Shown piece by piece: positions 1-6,058 of a DNA stretch of 10,278 nucleotides. Each line of letters starts with the position of its first letter. The stretch's first letter is position 1. Made by a program: the position numbers and the translations under genes. The stretch is from Pseudomonadota bacterium. GTDB taxonomy: Bacteria > Pseudomonadota > Alphaproteobacteria > Rhizobiales > Hyphomicrobiaceae. A model generated the notes under the pieces. That model saw nothing but the letters and a program-made list of their open reading frames with translations, ran no database searches and was not told the DNA's origin. Location: assembly GCA_021812845.1 (NCBI GenBank), contig JAKAML010000021.1, positions 1 through 10,278 of the forward strand, given 5' to 3'.

Positions 1-542
1 GTCACGGCGGCGCCGAGCGCGAGGCGGAGAAGCTCGGCCTCACCTTCCTCGGCGGCATTCCGCTGCACATGGACATCCGCGAGCTGTCGGACGCGGGCAC
101 GCCCGTCGTCGCCGTGCGTCCGGACGGGGCGGAGGCGCGAGTCTACCGCGAGATCGCGGCCAAGGCGTGGGGCGAGATCGAGACCGCCAAGGGCATCGAG
201 GCGCCTCTGATGAAGGTCTCGGACGCGCGCGACAGCCTGAAGGTCAGCTTCAAGGACGGCTTCACCTACGACCTGCCGGCCGAGATGCTGCGCGTGATGA
301 GCCCGTCGGCGGAGGTGCAGGGCCATTCCGCCGAACAGCGCGTGACCGTGCCCGGCAAGCGCAACGTCAAGATCCGCGAGCTGAAGCCGGTCGGCAAGTA
401 TGCCGCCAAGATCACCTTCGACGACGGCCACGACACCGGTCTCTACACCTGGTCGTATCTGCACGAGCTCGGCAAGGACAAGGACGAGAAGTGGTCCGTC
501 TACCTGAAGGAGCTCGACGCCAAGGGTCTGAGCCGCGGTTGA
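1..542 (+). CDS. Mrp/ApbC-family Fe-S cluster carrier with C-terminal DUF971 domain (3' part only)
   Basis: The 5' part lies outside the window; bases 1-2 finish a Gly codon and the frame runs from base 3 to the TGA at 540-542 (179 residues visible). The first ~65 residues are the C-terminal end of an Mrp/ApbC/NBP35-type P-loop ATPase: the motif HGGAEREAEKLG, then FLGGIPLHMDIRELSDAGTP, which is the usual family ending. From about residue 70 a DUF971 domain follows without a stop, shown by LKVSFKDGFTYDLPAEMLR, SPSAEVQGH and ITFDDGHDTGLYTWSYL. Family knowledge: Mrp/ApbC proteins bind and transfer [4Fe-4S] clusters in the cytoplasm in an ATP-dependent way. A P-loop domain followed by DUF971 is also the order in the plastid protein HCF101. 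The ATPase Walker motifs are not visible here. The gene is convergent with gcrA. Confidence 0.9.
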   Translation, partial: HGGAEREAEKLGLTFLGGIPLHMDIRELSDAGTPVVAVRPDGAEARVYREIAAKAWGEIETAKGIEAPLMKVSDARDSLKVSFKDGFTYDLPAEMLRVMSPSAEVQGHSAEQRVTVPGKRNVKIRELKPVGKYAAKITFDDGHDTGLYTWSYLHELGKDKDEKWSVYLKELDAKGLSRG

Positions 543-583
543 GCCGCGGCTGAGCGGCGGCAAGGGGGCGCTCGTCGTCCTCG

Positions 584-623
584 AAAAAAGAGGACCGGAA
601 GCCACCCCCATGGCTACCGGTCC
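584..623 (-). terminator. Intrinsic terminator of gcrA
   Basis: On the minus strand a 13-bp stem with one mismatch (611-623 pairs with 592-604, six-base loop at 605-610) is followed two bases later by a run of six T (589-584). This is a complete Rho-independent terminator lying about 85 bases beyond the gcrA stop codon. On the plus strand the same hairpin is followed by C-rich sequence without T, so it should not terminate the Mrp-DUF971 transcript in the same way. A second small hairpin (577-582/590-595, loop of G and six A) uses the same bases and could compete with it. Confidence 0.8.
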
Positions 624-707
624 CCTCCCCCCGCTGCCTGGAGCCCTGGGGCTCCGGCGCGTGACTCGCGGCGTGCGGCCGTCGGTCGCCCGACCTGGCC
701 GCCGCCG

Positions 708-1277
708 TCAGACGGTTTCCTTCTCGACCGGCGCCGCGGCGTCCGGCTCCGACGGCCGAGCCACCAGCGTCGGCTGCATCGGGAACGCCACGCCGCGGTC
801 GCGGCGTCTCGCCTGCGGCGGCTGGAAGGCGCGACGGGCGTGGAACTCGCAGTAGGGCAGGCCGGCGACCTTGGTCTTGCCGCAGAAATGGAAATCCGCC
901 ATCTGCGGATCGCCGATCGGCCAGCGGCAGCTGCACTCGACCAGCGTCTGGATGGTCTTGCGCTCGGCGAGCGGGATGACAAGCTCTTCCGCCGGCGGCG
1001 TGTAGGGCTCGGCGTCGGGCTGATAGAGCGCGCGCAGTGCCGGATTGCCGATCTGGGCGAAGCGCGGCTTGGCGGGACGCTTGCTGGCGGCGAGGCGGGT
1101 GCGGGGCCGGTTGCCGGCGCGCGAGGTCGTGGCGCGACCACTGAGGCCGAGGCGGTGCACCTTGCCGATCACGGCGTTGCGGGTGACGGAGCCGAGCCGC
1201 CCGGCGATCTGGCTGGCGCTCAGCCCCTCGCCCCAGAGCTTCTTCAGGAGCTCAACTCGTTCGTCGGTCCAGGCCAT
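708..1277 (-). CDS. gcrA: GcrA family cell cycle regulator
   Basis: 189 residues. The N-terminus MAWTDERVELLKKLWGEG and the following SASQIAGRLG-SVTRNAVIGKVHRLGLSGR (residues 20-48) form the GcrA helix-turn-helix DNA-binding domain. Residues 49-75 are a basic linker. The C-terminal domain carries conserved cysteines C115, C117, C132 and C143 plus H146, with the family motif RWPIGDP at 118-124. Family knowledge: GcrA binds the RpoD sigma factor and activates promoters carrying GANTC sites methylated by CcrM, linking transcription to chromosome replication. The ATG at 1277-1275 is chosen because the conserved domain starts there and GGAG (1289-1286) sits 8 bases upstream; the open frame continues upstream without homology. 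It is transcribed divergently from argD and ends at the terminator at 584-623. Confidence 0.96.
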   Translation of the reverse strand: MAWTDERVELLKKLWGEGLSASQIAGRLGSVTRNAVIGKVHRLGLSGRATTSRAGNRPRTRLAASKRPAKPRFAQIGNPALRALYQPDAEPYTPPAEELVIPLAERKTIQTLVECSCRWPIGDPQMADFHFCGKTKVAGLPYCEFHARRAFQPPQARRRDRGVAFPMQPTLVARPSEPDAAAPVEKETV

Positions 1278-1294
1278 GCTTGTCACTCCATGGG

Positions 1295-1299
1295 GAATC
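1295..1299. promoter_or_regulatory. GANTC (CcrM methylation) site in the gcrA 5' leader
   Basis: The sequence GAATC lies 17 bases upstream of the gcrA start codon, just beyond the ribosome binding site. In Alphaproteobacteria the adenine in GANTC is methylated by CcrM, and GcrA senses that methylation. A five-base motif can occur by chance, so a role in gcrA autoregulation is inference. Confidence 0.4.
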
Positions 1300-1880
1300 G
1301 CGCAAAACCATGCGCGCAGCGGCCGATCGCTCGGCGCGCGACTGTCGGCACGAACGGGCGCGTTCCACGCTGCGCAACGGCGCGCGGACGGACGCACCCG
1401 GAACGGACCGGGCTACAGACGCTCGACTAGGGAAACGCGGGACAAACGCTCGCGACCGCGGGCGCACGCGAAAGCGGAACCTGGCCATGGACCGTTACGG
1501 CCATGACGAGGGCGGGTCGCCTGCAACGCTGCAACGACCCTGAAGCTCCGGTACGCGACTGGAAGAAAACGCCCCTGGCCCGGGTGCCGGGCTGGCCATG
1601 ACGATGGCCGGGCCGCCTCGCTGGACGACGTCGTCTCGTGATTACGCGCACGAGCGACACGAGGACATGCGCAACTCCGCGACATGTCGTGGCCGGGTCC
1701 AGGAAACATACAACATGCAGTTTTCTCGCTACAAGCCGAACGCGCTCCCAACGGCGCCATTGACAGGCGCTCGTGGCAGGCAGGCCACAGATCGATTCGC
1801 GTTCTCTGTATGTTGCCGGGACGACCGGGACGCGGCGCTTGCGAGATGCCGGGATGCCCCTCGCCCTCCTGCACCCGGCC

Positions 1881-1924
1881 CGACCTCGGCCCAACCTCGG
1901 CCCAACCTCGGCCCAACCTCGGCC
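1881..1924. repeat. 11-bp tandem repeat, four copies
   Basis: The unit CAACCTCGGCC is repeated head to tail four times at 1881-1891, 1892-1902, 1903-1913 and 1914-1924. The first copy differs by one base (CG for CA at its start); the other three are identical. The array lies in the noncoding gcrA-argD gap, about 140 bases before argD. A unit of 11 bp is close to one helical turn, so a protein-binding motif would recur on one DNA face, but simple slippage is an equally good explanation. Confidence 0.9.
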
Positions 1925-1960
1925 GAAGCCCGGCGGCGGGCGCCTGCGAGCCGCGCCGGC

Positions 1961-2026
1961 GTGCGCCGCCGATTGACACCTGTCCGCGCTGCCATTAACA
2001 AAATCGGCTTCCGCAGCCGCCAGTGA
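1961..2026 (+). CDS. Possible 21-codon arginine-rich leader peptide before argD
   Basis: A short frame from GTG (1961) to TGA (2024-2026) would encode a peptide starting MRRRLTPVR and ending GFRSRQ, with six arginines in 21 residues. Its stop codon falls in the loop of the terminator hairpin that precedes argD, an arginine biosynthesis gene. That placement is what one expects of a ribosome-controlled attenuator. Against it: there is no clear ribosome binding site before the GTG, and CGC codons are common in any frame of this GC-rich DNA, so arginine richness alone is weak evidence. A TTG at 1973 is an alternative start giving 17 codons. Speculative. Confidence 0.25.
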   Translation: MRRRLTPVRAAINKIGFRSRQ

Positions 2027-2037
2027 GCGGCTTTTTT
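1968..2037 (+). promoter_or_regulatory. Attenuator-like hairpin ladder in the argD leader
   Basis: Three overlapping stems can be drawn: 1968-1974 with 2002-2008 (GCCGATT/AATCGGC, 7 bp); 2005-2009 with 2015-2019 (CGGCT/AGCCG, 5 bp); and 2015-2020 with 2027-2032 (AGCCGC/GCGGCT, 6 bp), the last followed by six T. The middle stem shares bases with both others, so forming it would break the terminator. This 1:2, 2:3, 3:4 arrangement is the classical layout of a transcription attenuator. The pairing is seen in the sequence; regulation of argD-argF by arginine is inference. A TTGACA at 1973-1978 could instead be a promoter -35 box, which would place the transcription start inside the ladder. Confidence 0.4.
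2015..2037 (+). terminator. Intrinsic terminator just upstream of argD
   Basis: A 6-bp stem AGCCGC/GCGGCT (2015-2020 and 2027-2032) with a 6-base loop is followed directly by T at 2032-2037. It reads on the plus strand, only 25 bases before the argD start at 2063. No plus-strand gene ends upstream of it, so it either ends a short leader or regulatory RNA, or acts as an attenuator of argD. Confidence 0.65.
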
Positions 2038-2062
2038 GCTTTGCAGTCTTGGGTGGACGCCG

Positions 2063-3343
2063 ATGTCCAAAGCCGCGCCGGCAAGTCGGCCCCAGAGGAA
2101 GAACGAGGGGACGAAAAAGGGGGCGACCTCCAGCCAGCCCACCGCACCGGGGCCTTCCGCCGCGGTGATGCCGACCTACGCGCGCCAGGATCTCGTGTTC
2201 GAGCGCGGCGAGGGGAGCTGGCTCGTCTCGACGACCGGCGAGCGCTATCTCGACTTCGCGTCCGGCGTCGCCGTCAACGCGCTCGGTCACGCCCATCCCC
2301 GTCTCGTCGCCGCGCTCTCGGCGCAGGCCGCCAAGCTCTGGCACACGTCCAACCTCTATCGCGTGGCCGGCCAGGAGGCGCTCGCCGAGCGGCTGGTCGA
2401 GTCGACGTTCGCCGACCGGGTGTTCTTCTGCAACTCGGGCGCGGAAGCGTGCGAGGGCGCGATCAAGGCGGCGCGGCGCTACCAGTTCGTCAGCGGCCGG
2501 CCGGAGCGCTGGCGCATCGTGACCTTCAAGGGCGCCTTCCACGGCCGCACGCTGGCCACGCTCGCCGCCGGCGGCAACGAGAAATACCTCGAGGGCTTCG
2601 GTCCGCCGGTCGCGGGCTTCGACCAGATCGCCTACGGCGACCATGCCGCGCTCGAGGCCGTGATCGGTTCCGAGACGGCGGCGATCCTGATCGAGCCGGT
2701 GCAGGGCGAGGGCGGCGTCAGGGCGCTGCCCGACCCGTGCCTGCGCGGCATCCGCGAGCTGTGCGACCGCCATGGCCTGCTGCTCGTGCTGGACGAGGTC
2801 CAGTGCGGGATGGGCCGCACCGGCAAGCTCCTCGCCCACGAGTGGGCGGGCGTCGCGCCCGACATCGTCGCTGTCGCCAAGGGCATCGGCGGCGGCTTCC
2901 CGCTCGGCGCGGTGCTGGCGACCGCGGAGGCCGCCAAGGGCATGACCGCAGGCACCCACGGCTCGACGTTCGGCGGCAATCCGCTCGCCACCGCGGTCGG
3001 GAGCGCCGTGCTCGACGCCATCCTCGAGCCGGGGTTTCTCGATCGGGTGCTCGTCAAGTCGTCGCAACTCCGGCAGGGGCTCGAGGGGCTGAAGGACCGC
3101 CATCCCGGCGTGGTCGAGGAGGTGCGCGGGCGCGGGCTGCTCACGGGTCTGAAGCTCCGTGCGTCGTTGGCCGCCGCCGACGTCGTGCGCGCCGCATCCC
3201 AGTCCGAGCACCTGCTCTTGGTCGGCGCCGGCGACAACGTCGTCCGCGTCCTGCCGCCGCTCAACGTCGAGGACGGCGAGATCTCGGATGCTCTGGCGCG
3301 CCTGTCGCGCGTTCTCGCGAGCGCCGCGAAATCCGCCGGCTGA
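2063..3343 (+). CDS. argD: Acetylornithine aminotransferase (class III PLP aminotransferase)
   Basis: Converts N-acetylglutamate 5-semialdehyde and glutamate to N-acetylornithine and 2-oxoglutarate with pyridoxal phosphate, in cytoplasmic arginine synthesis; the family often also acts in lysine synthesis. Visible signatures: [18 protein letters not shown] at the conserved N-terminus, [32 protein letters not shown] (phosphate-binding loop), [28 protein letters not shown] with the cofactor Asp (2792) and Gln (2801), and [12 protein letters not shown], whose Lys (codon 2879-2881) is the Schiff-base residue. The ATG at 2063 has GGTGGA upstream and gives 426 residues, with a 35-residue Lys/Ser/Pro-rich extension. 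The ATG at 2168 gives 391 residues, the usual family length, but lacks a clear ribosome binding site. First gene of argD-argF-hslO. Confidence 0.93.
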   Translation: MSKAAPASRPQRKNEGTKKGATSSQPTAPGPSAAVMPTYARQDLVFERGEGSWLVSTTGERYLDFASGVAVNALGHAHPRLVAALSAQAAKLWHTSNLYRVAGQEALAERLVESTFADRVFFCNSGAEACEGAIKAARRYQFVSGRPERWRIVTFKGAFHGRTLATLAAGGNEKYLEGFGPPVAGFDQIAYGDHAALEAVIGSETAAILIEPVQGEGGVRALPDPCLRGIRELCDRHGLLLVLDEVQCGMGRTGKLLAHEWAGVAPDIVAVAKGIGGGFPLGAVLATAEAAKGMTAGTHGSTFGGNPLATAVGSAVLDAILEPGFLDRVLVKSSQLRQGLEGLKDRHPGVVEEVRGRGLLTGLKLRASLAAADVVRAASQSEHLLLVGAGDNVVRVLPPLNVEDGEISDALARLSRVLASAAKSAG

Positions 3344-3381
3344 ACCGTCCCATTCCGTTCGAGGAGCATCGGCCCCGCGCC

Positions 3382-4308
3382 ATGGCCATCAGACATTTTC
3401 TGGATCTCGACAAGATCGACGGCAAGACGCTCCGCGCCATCCTCGATGCCGCGCACGCGATGAAGCGCGCCGGCCGCCGCACGCCGGCCAAGTACAAGCC
3501 GAAAGGCGTCGAGAGCGCGCTGCTGGCCATGATCTTCGAGAAGCCGTCGACCCGCACGCGGCTGTCGTTCGACGTCGCCATGCGCCAGCTCGGCGGCCAG
3601 GCCATCCCGCTCAATCACACCGACATGCAGCTCGGGCGCGGCGAGAGCATCGCCGACACGGCCCGCGTGCTGTCGCGCTACATCGACGCCATCATGATCC
3701 GCGCCAATTCGCACGACACGCTGGTCGAGCTCGCGCGTCATGCCACGGTGCCGGTCATCAACGGCCTGACCGACAAGAGCCATCCGTGCCAGGTGATGGC
3801 CGACATGATGACGTTCGAGGAGGCGCGCGGTCCGCTCAAGGGCCGCGTCGCGGCGTGGGTCGGCGACGGCAACAACGTCGCCGCCTCCTGGATGCACGCC
3901 GCCGTCCGGTTCGGATTCACGCTGCGCATCGCCTGCCCGCCCGAGTTGAAGCCCGAGAAGGACGTCGTCGACTGGGTGCGGCGGGAGAAGGGCGACGTGC
4001 TCATCACCGACGATCCGGTCAAGGCGGTGCGCGGCGCCGACTGCGTCGTCACCGACACCTGGGTCTCCATGGGCCAGTCGGACGCCGCGCGCCGCAAGCA
4101 GATCCTGAAGCCCTACGCGGTCGATGCGGCGCTGATGGCAAAGGCCGCCAAGGGGGCCATCTTCATGCACTGCCTGCCGGCATACCGCGGCCACGAAGTG
4201 TCCGAGGAGGTCATCGACGGGCCGAGCTCGGTCGTTTTCGACGAGGCGGAGAACCGCCTCCACGCGCAGAAGGCGATCCTCGCGTGGTGCCTCGGCGGCG
4301 TCGGCTGA
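3382..4308 (+). CDS. argF: Ornithine carbamoyltransferase
   Basis: Transfers the carbamoyl group of carbamoyl phosphate to ornithine, giving citrulline, in the cytoplasmic arginine pathway. 308 residues, normal for the family. The carbamoyl-phosphate loop S56-T-R-T-R60 lies in [19 protein letters not shown] is at 134-137 in [13 protein letters not shown]; the ornithine-binding segment DTWVSMGQ follows; and the catalytic HCLP loop is at 263-266 in [13 protein letters not shown]. The start ATG at 3382 gives the family N-terminus RHFLDL; GAGGAG (3361-3366) lies a rather long 15 bases upstream. The gap after argD is 38 bases, so the two are almost certainly cotranscribed and supply consecutive parts of the same pathway. 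Confidence 0.97.
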   Translation: MAIRHFLDLDKIDGKTLRAILDAAHAMKRAGRRTPAKYKPKGVESALLAMIFEKPSTRTRLSFDVAMRQLGGQAIPLNHTDMQLGRGESIADTARVLSRYIDAIMIRANSHDTLVELARHATVPVINGLTDKSHPCQVMADMMTFEEARGPLKGRVAAWVGDGNNVAASWMHAAVRFGFTLRIACPPELKPEKDVVDWVRREKGDVLITDDPVKAVRGADCVVTDTWVSMGQSDAARRKQILKPYAVDAALMAKAAKGAIFMHCLPAYRGHEVSEEVIDGPSSVVFDEAENRLHAQKAILAWCLGGVG

Positions 4309-4344
4309 ACGGCGGATCGGCGGGCCGCGCACCGGAGTGAAGCG

Positions 4345-5391
4345 ATGACCGGCGAGCGGAGCGGCGGCGGGAATGGCGGCGAGGCGCGGCCGGCCGCCTC
4401 GGCGCGCGCGACGGGTTCCGGCACGACACTCGCGGCACGGCCCGGCGACGACGAGGTGCTGCCGTTCCGGACCGTTCGATCGGGCGTCGAGGGCCGGCTG
4501 GTCCGCCTGTCCGGCGTCGCCCTCGAGATCCTCGGCCGCCACGACTATCCCGAGCCCGTGTCCCGCGCCCTCGGCGAGGCGCTGGCGCTCGTCGCCATGC
4601 TCGGCACGCCGCTCGCGGACGGCGGCCGCCTCATCCTCGAGGTCCGCAGCGACGGACCGCTGCGCAGCCTCGCGGCCAATTTCGAGCAGCCGGGACGGCT
4701 GCGCGGCTATGCCGGCTTCGATCGCGCAGCGGTTCTAAGCCTCGGCGTCGACACCGAGCGGCTGTTCGGCGGCGGTCATCTGGCGCTGACCATGGACCCC
4801 GCCGCCGGCGACAGCTACCAGGGCGTGGTCGCCATCGAGGACGGCATTCGCACCGTCGCCGAGGCGGCGACGGCGTACTTCGTCCGGTCGGAAGGCCTGC
4901 CCACGTTCATTCGTCTCGCGGTCGCGCGCGAGCTCTCCGCCGATCGTCCAGATGCGCCGGGCGGGGACGCGACGTGGCACTGGCGGGTCGGCGGGCTCAT
5001 GATACAGCATCTCGGCGCGACGGCCGGCGCCGGTACGGACGACGCCGATATCGAGGGCGGGCTCGACGAGGGCGAGGCCGAAGGGGGCGGGGCCGACGAG
5101 AGCTGGCGTCGCGCGCGGCTCCTCGCCGAGACGGTCGAGGATCACGAACTGATCGACCCGGCCGTGACGCCGCCGCAACTGCTGTTGCGCCTCTTCCACG
5201 AGGAGGGTGTGCATGTTCGTCCGGCGCTGCGGCTGTCGACCTACTGCCGCTGCTCGAGGGAGCGGATCGCCCGGTTCCTCGACCAGCTCGAGGCGGGCGA
5301 GCGCCAGAGCCTCGCGGGGGACGACGGGCGCATCGCAGTGACTTGCGAGTTTTGCGGACGCAGCTATGCGTTCGACCGCTTCGCCGTCTGA
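4345..5391 (+). CDS. hslO: Hsp33 family redox-regulated molecular chaperone
   Basis: 348 residues. Hsp33 is a cytoplasmic holdase: in reduced form it binds zinc through four cysteines; on oxidation these form disulfides and the protein unfolds partly to hold aggregating clients. The redox switch is present as C301-x-C303, 30 residues, C334-x-x-C337, matching the family pattern. Other family segments: VEGRLVRLSG, HDYPEPVSRALGEALALVAML, and RGYAGFD. The first ~34 residues are a low-complexity Gly/Ala extension. Residues ~225-257 form an acidic Gly/Asp/Glu-rich insert ahead of the linker region, longer than in the E. coli protein as far as I can judge. GGAG at 4334-4337 supports the ATG. It follows argF by 36 bases; this gene order recurs in Hyphomicrobiales. 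Confidence 0.95.
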   Translation: MTGERSGGGNGGEARPAASARATGSGTTLAARPGDDEVLPFRTVRSGVEGRLVRLSGVALEILGRHDYPEPVSRALGEALALVAMLGTPLADGGRLILEVRSDGPLRSLAANFEQPGRLRGYAGFDRAAVLSLGVDTERLFGGGHLALTMDPAAGDSYQGVVAIEDGIRTVAEAATAYFVRSEGLPTFIRLAVARELSADRPDAPGGDATWHWRVGGLMIQHLGATAGAGTDDADIEGGLDEGEAEGGGADESWRRARLLAETVEDHELIDPAVTPPQLLLRLFHEEGVHVRPALRLSTYCRCSRERIARFLDQLEAGERQSLAGDDGRIAVTCEFCGRSYAFDRFAV

Positions 5392-5413
5392 TCCCGCCGT
5401 CGACGCGGGATCA
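5389..5413. terminator. Hairpin shared by the convergent stop codons of hslO and the 65-aa gene
   Basis: A perfect 9-bp inverted repeat, TGATCCCGC (5389-5397) and GCGGGATCA (5405-5413), with a 7-base loop. Its two arms begin with the TGA stop of hslO on the plus strand and the TGA stop of the small gene on the minus strand. The symmetric position suggests a bidirectional transcription-end or RNA-stabilising hairpin. There is no T run on either side, so it is not a canonical intrinsic terminator. Confidence 0.5.
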
Positions 5414-5608
5414 CTGCCGCCGCCCGGTCTCCGCCTCCGGCGACACCGGCCGCGTCATCGCCGTCTCGTCGTCGATGGAGGTGTAGCTGACCGCGACCAT
5501 GGCGATCAGCGCCGCCAGGGTCAGCACGACCGACACCGCGATCTCGCGGGTCGAAAGGCGGAGCCGGCGGCCGATGGTGGTGTGGTCGGGAGTGCGTTTC
5601 TCGATCAT
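5411..5608 (-). CDS. Small single-span membrane protein, unknown function
   Basis: 65 residues, family not recognised. The N-terminal ~22 residues are basic (RRLRLSTRE), residues ~23-42 (IAVSVVLTLAALIAMVAVSY) form one clear transmembrane helix, and the tail is polar and acidic. By the positive-inside rule the N-terminus should face the cytoplasm. GAGGTGG lies about 12 bases upstream of the ATG. That a frame in GC-rich DNA yields such a clean basic-hydrophobic-polar pattern supports it being a real gene. It converges with hslO and lies downstream of, and codirectional with, the 58-residue membrane gene, 182 bases apart. Confidence 0.65.
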   Translation of the reverse strand: MIEKRTPDHTTIGRRLRLSTREIAVSVVLTLAALIAMVAVSYTSIDDETAMTRPVSPEAETGRRQ

Positions 5609-5650
5609 TGGTCGAATAAGCCACCTCGTGGCTCATGCGGCCAGAATGCT

Positions 5651-5676
5651 CTGTGCCGCGCGGCATAACGGCACAG
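5651..5676. repeat. 8-bp inverted repeat upstream of the 65-aa membrane gene
   Basis: CTGTGCCG at 5651-5658 and CGGCACAG at 5669-5676 are perfect complements around a 10-base loop. A second small hairpin, AGCCAC/GTGGCT (5619-5624 and 5628-5633), lies between it and the start codon at 5608. Together they could be an operator or structure in the 5' leader. The rest of the 5609-5790 gap holds nothing else I can support. Confidence 0.35.
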
Positions 5677-5790
5677 GGAGAAGGTTCGCATGTTGACAGT
5701 GTACGGCCGGTCCGGCGCGGGCCGACGGCACCTTGCTCCCACCCGCGCCTCCGTCGCCCCCTCCGCCCCGCCGCGTCGCGCCGGACCCGG

Positions 5791-5967
5791 TCAGAGCCCG
5801 CGCATGATGCAGCCCAGCACGAGAATGAACTGTGCGACGAGCAGCGCCCAGAACTCGTTGCCTTTGAGCAGCGGAATATCGGCGCCGAAGAACGTGACGA
5901 CGAGAACGACGACGGTGATGATCACCGACAACATGAAAGTGAGAATGCCGGGTGCCTTGAGTCCCAT
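5791..5967 (-). CDS. Small two-helix membrane protein, unknown function
   Basis: 58 residues with two predicted transmembrane helices: ~8-27 (ILTFMLSVIITVVVLVVTFF) and ~38-54 (EFWALLVAQFILVLGCI), separated by the short loop GADIPLLKGN and ending MRGL. The function is unknown; similar short proteins are common in Hyphomicrobiales as far as I recall. The frame is open upstream to ATG codons at 6000 and 6021. The ATG at 5967 is preferred because GAGGG (5981-5977) lies 9 bases upstream and the hydrophobic segment follows at once. A GANTC site (5959-5963) overlaps the first codons. It is divergent from the DUF3305 region. Confidence 0.7.
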   Translation of the reverse strand: MGLKAPGILTFMLSVIITVVVLVVTFFGADIPLLKGNEFWALLVAQFILVLGCIMRGL

Positions 5968-6029
5968 TGCGTTGGTCCCTCGCGTCATGGTGTCGGTGCC
6001 GCGGATCAGTCGCTGTTTCATGGAGCGGG

Positions 6030-6058
6030 CTTATAGCAGCCGCACCCGGCCGTGGCAT
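6030..6058 (-). promoter_or_regulatory. Candidate promoter of the 58-aa membrane gene
   Basis: On the minus strand, TATAAG (6035-6030) is a good -10 box, preceded after 17 bases by ATGCCA (6058-6053), a partial match to TTGACA. Transcription would begin near 6023. That would make the ATG at 6021 nearly leaderless, while the preferred ATG at 5967 would have a leader of about 55 bases containing its ribosome binding site. Confidence 0.45.

Larger units (their letters stand above)
1278..1960. other. Long divergent intergenic region between gcrA and argD
   Basis: No convincing gene is seen. Open frames here have codon patterns and arginine-rich translations typical of GC-rich noncoding frames. 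The stretch should contain the promoters of gcrA (minus) and possibly argD (plus). A less GC-rich patch at about 1700-1740 is the most promoter-like part, but no good -35/-10 pair could be fixed on either strand. It contains two GANTC sites (1295-1299 and 1794-1798) and the 11-bp repeat at 1881-1924. A regulatory RNA ending at the terminator at 2015-2037 is possible but not demonstrable from sequence alone. Confidence 0.5.

Noticed and set aside
638..657. Short hairpin GGAGCC/GGCTCC after the gcrA terminator region
   Set aside because: No T run on either strand and no obvious gene boundary beyond what the strong terminator already explains.
1760..1788. TTGACA at 1760-1765 as a promoter -35 box
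   Set aside because: The expected -10 position 17 bases later is GGCCAC, with no TATAAT-like sequence nearby.
1598..2026. Plus-strand 142-codon frame in the gcrA-argD gap
   Set aside because: No domain, no ribosome binding site and noncoding codon pattern; only its last 21 codons are kept as a speculative leader peptide.
1985..2035. Possible tRNA 3' end or attachment site (sequence ending in GCCGCCA before the terminator)
   Set aside because: No T-loop GTTCGAATC-like sequence and no matching acceptor strand upstream.
1427..3211. Long minus-strand frame opposite argD (594 codons)
   Set aside because: It is antisense to a clear argD with all catalytic motifs, and its translation is low-complexity Ala/Arg/Gly sequence.
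2023..4308. A 761-codon plus-strand frame running through argD into argF
   Set aside because: Only its last 308 codons, argF, show homology. The part over argD is a shadow frame, arginine-rich and without domains; it is open only because high-GC DNA has few stops.
5693..5722. TTGACA at 5693-5698 on the plus strand
   Set aside because: No -10 box follows and no plus-strand gene lies downstream before the minus-strand membrane gene.
5710..5786. 10-bp inverted repeat GTCCGGCGCG/CGCGCCGGAC with 57-base spacer
   Set aside because: Composed only of common GC-rich words with a long spacer; not distinguishable from chance by eye.
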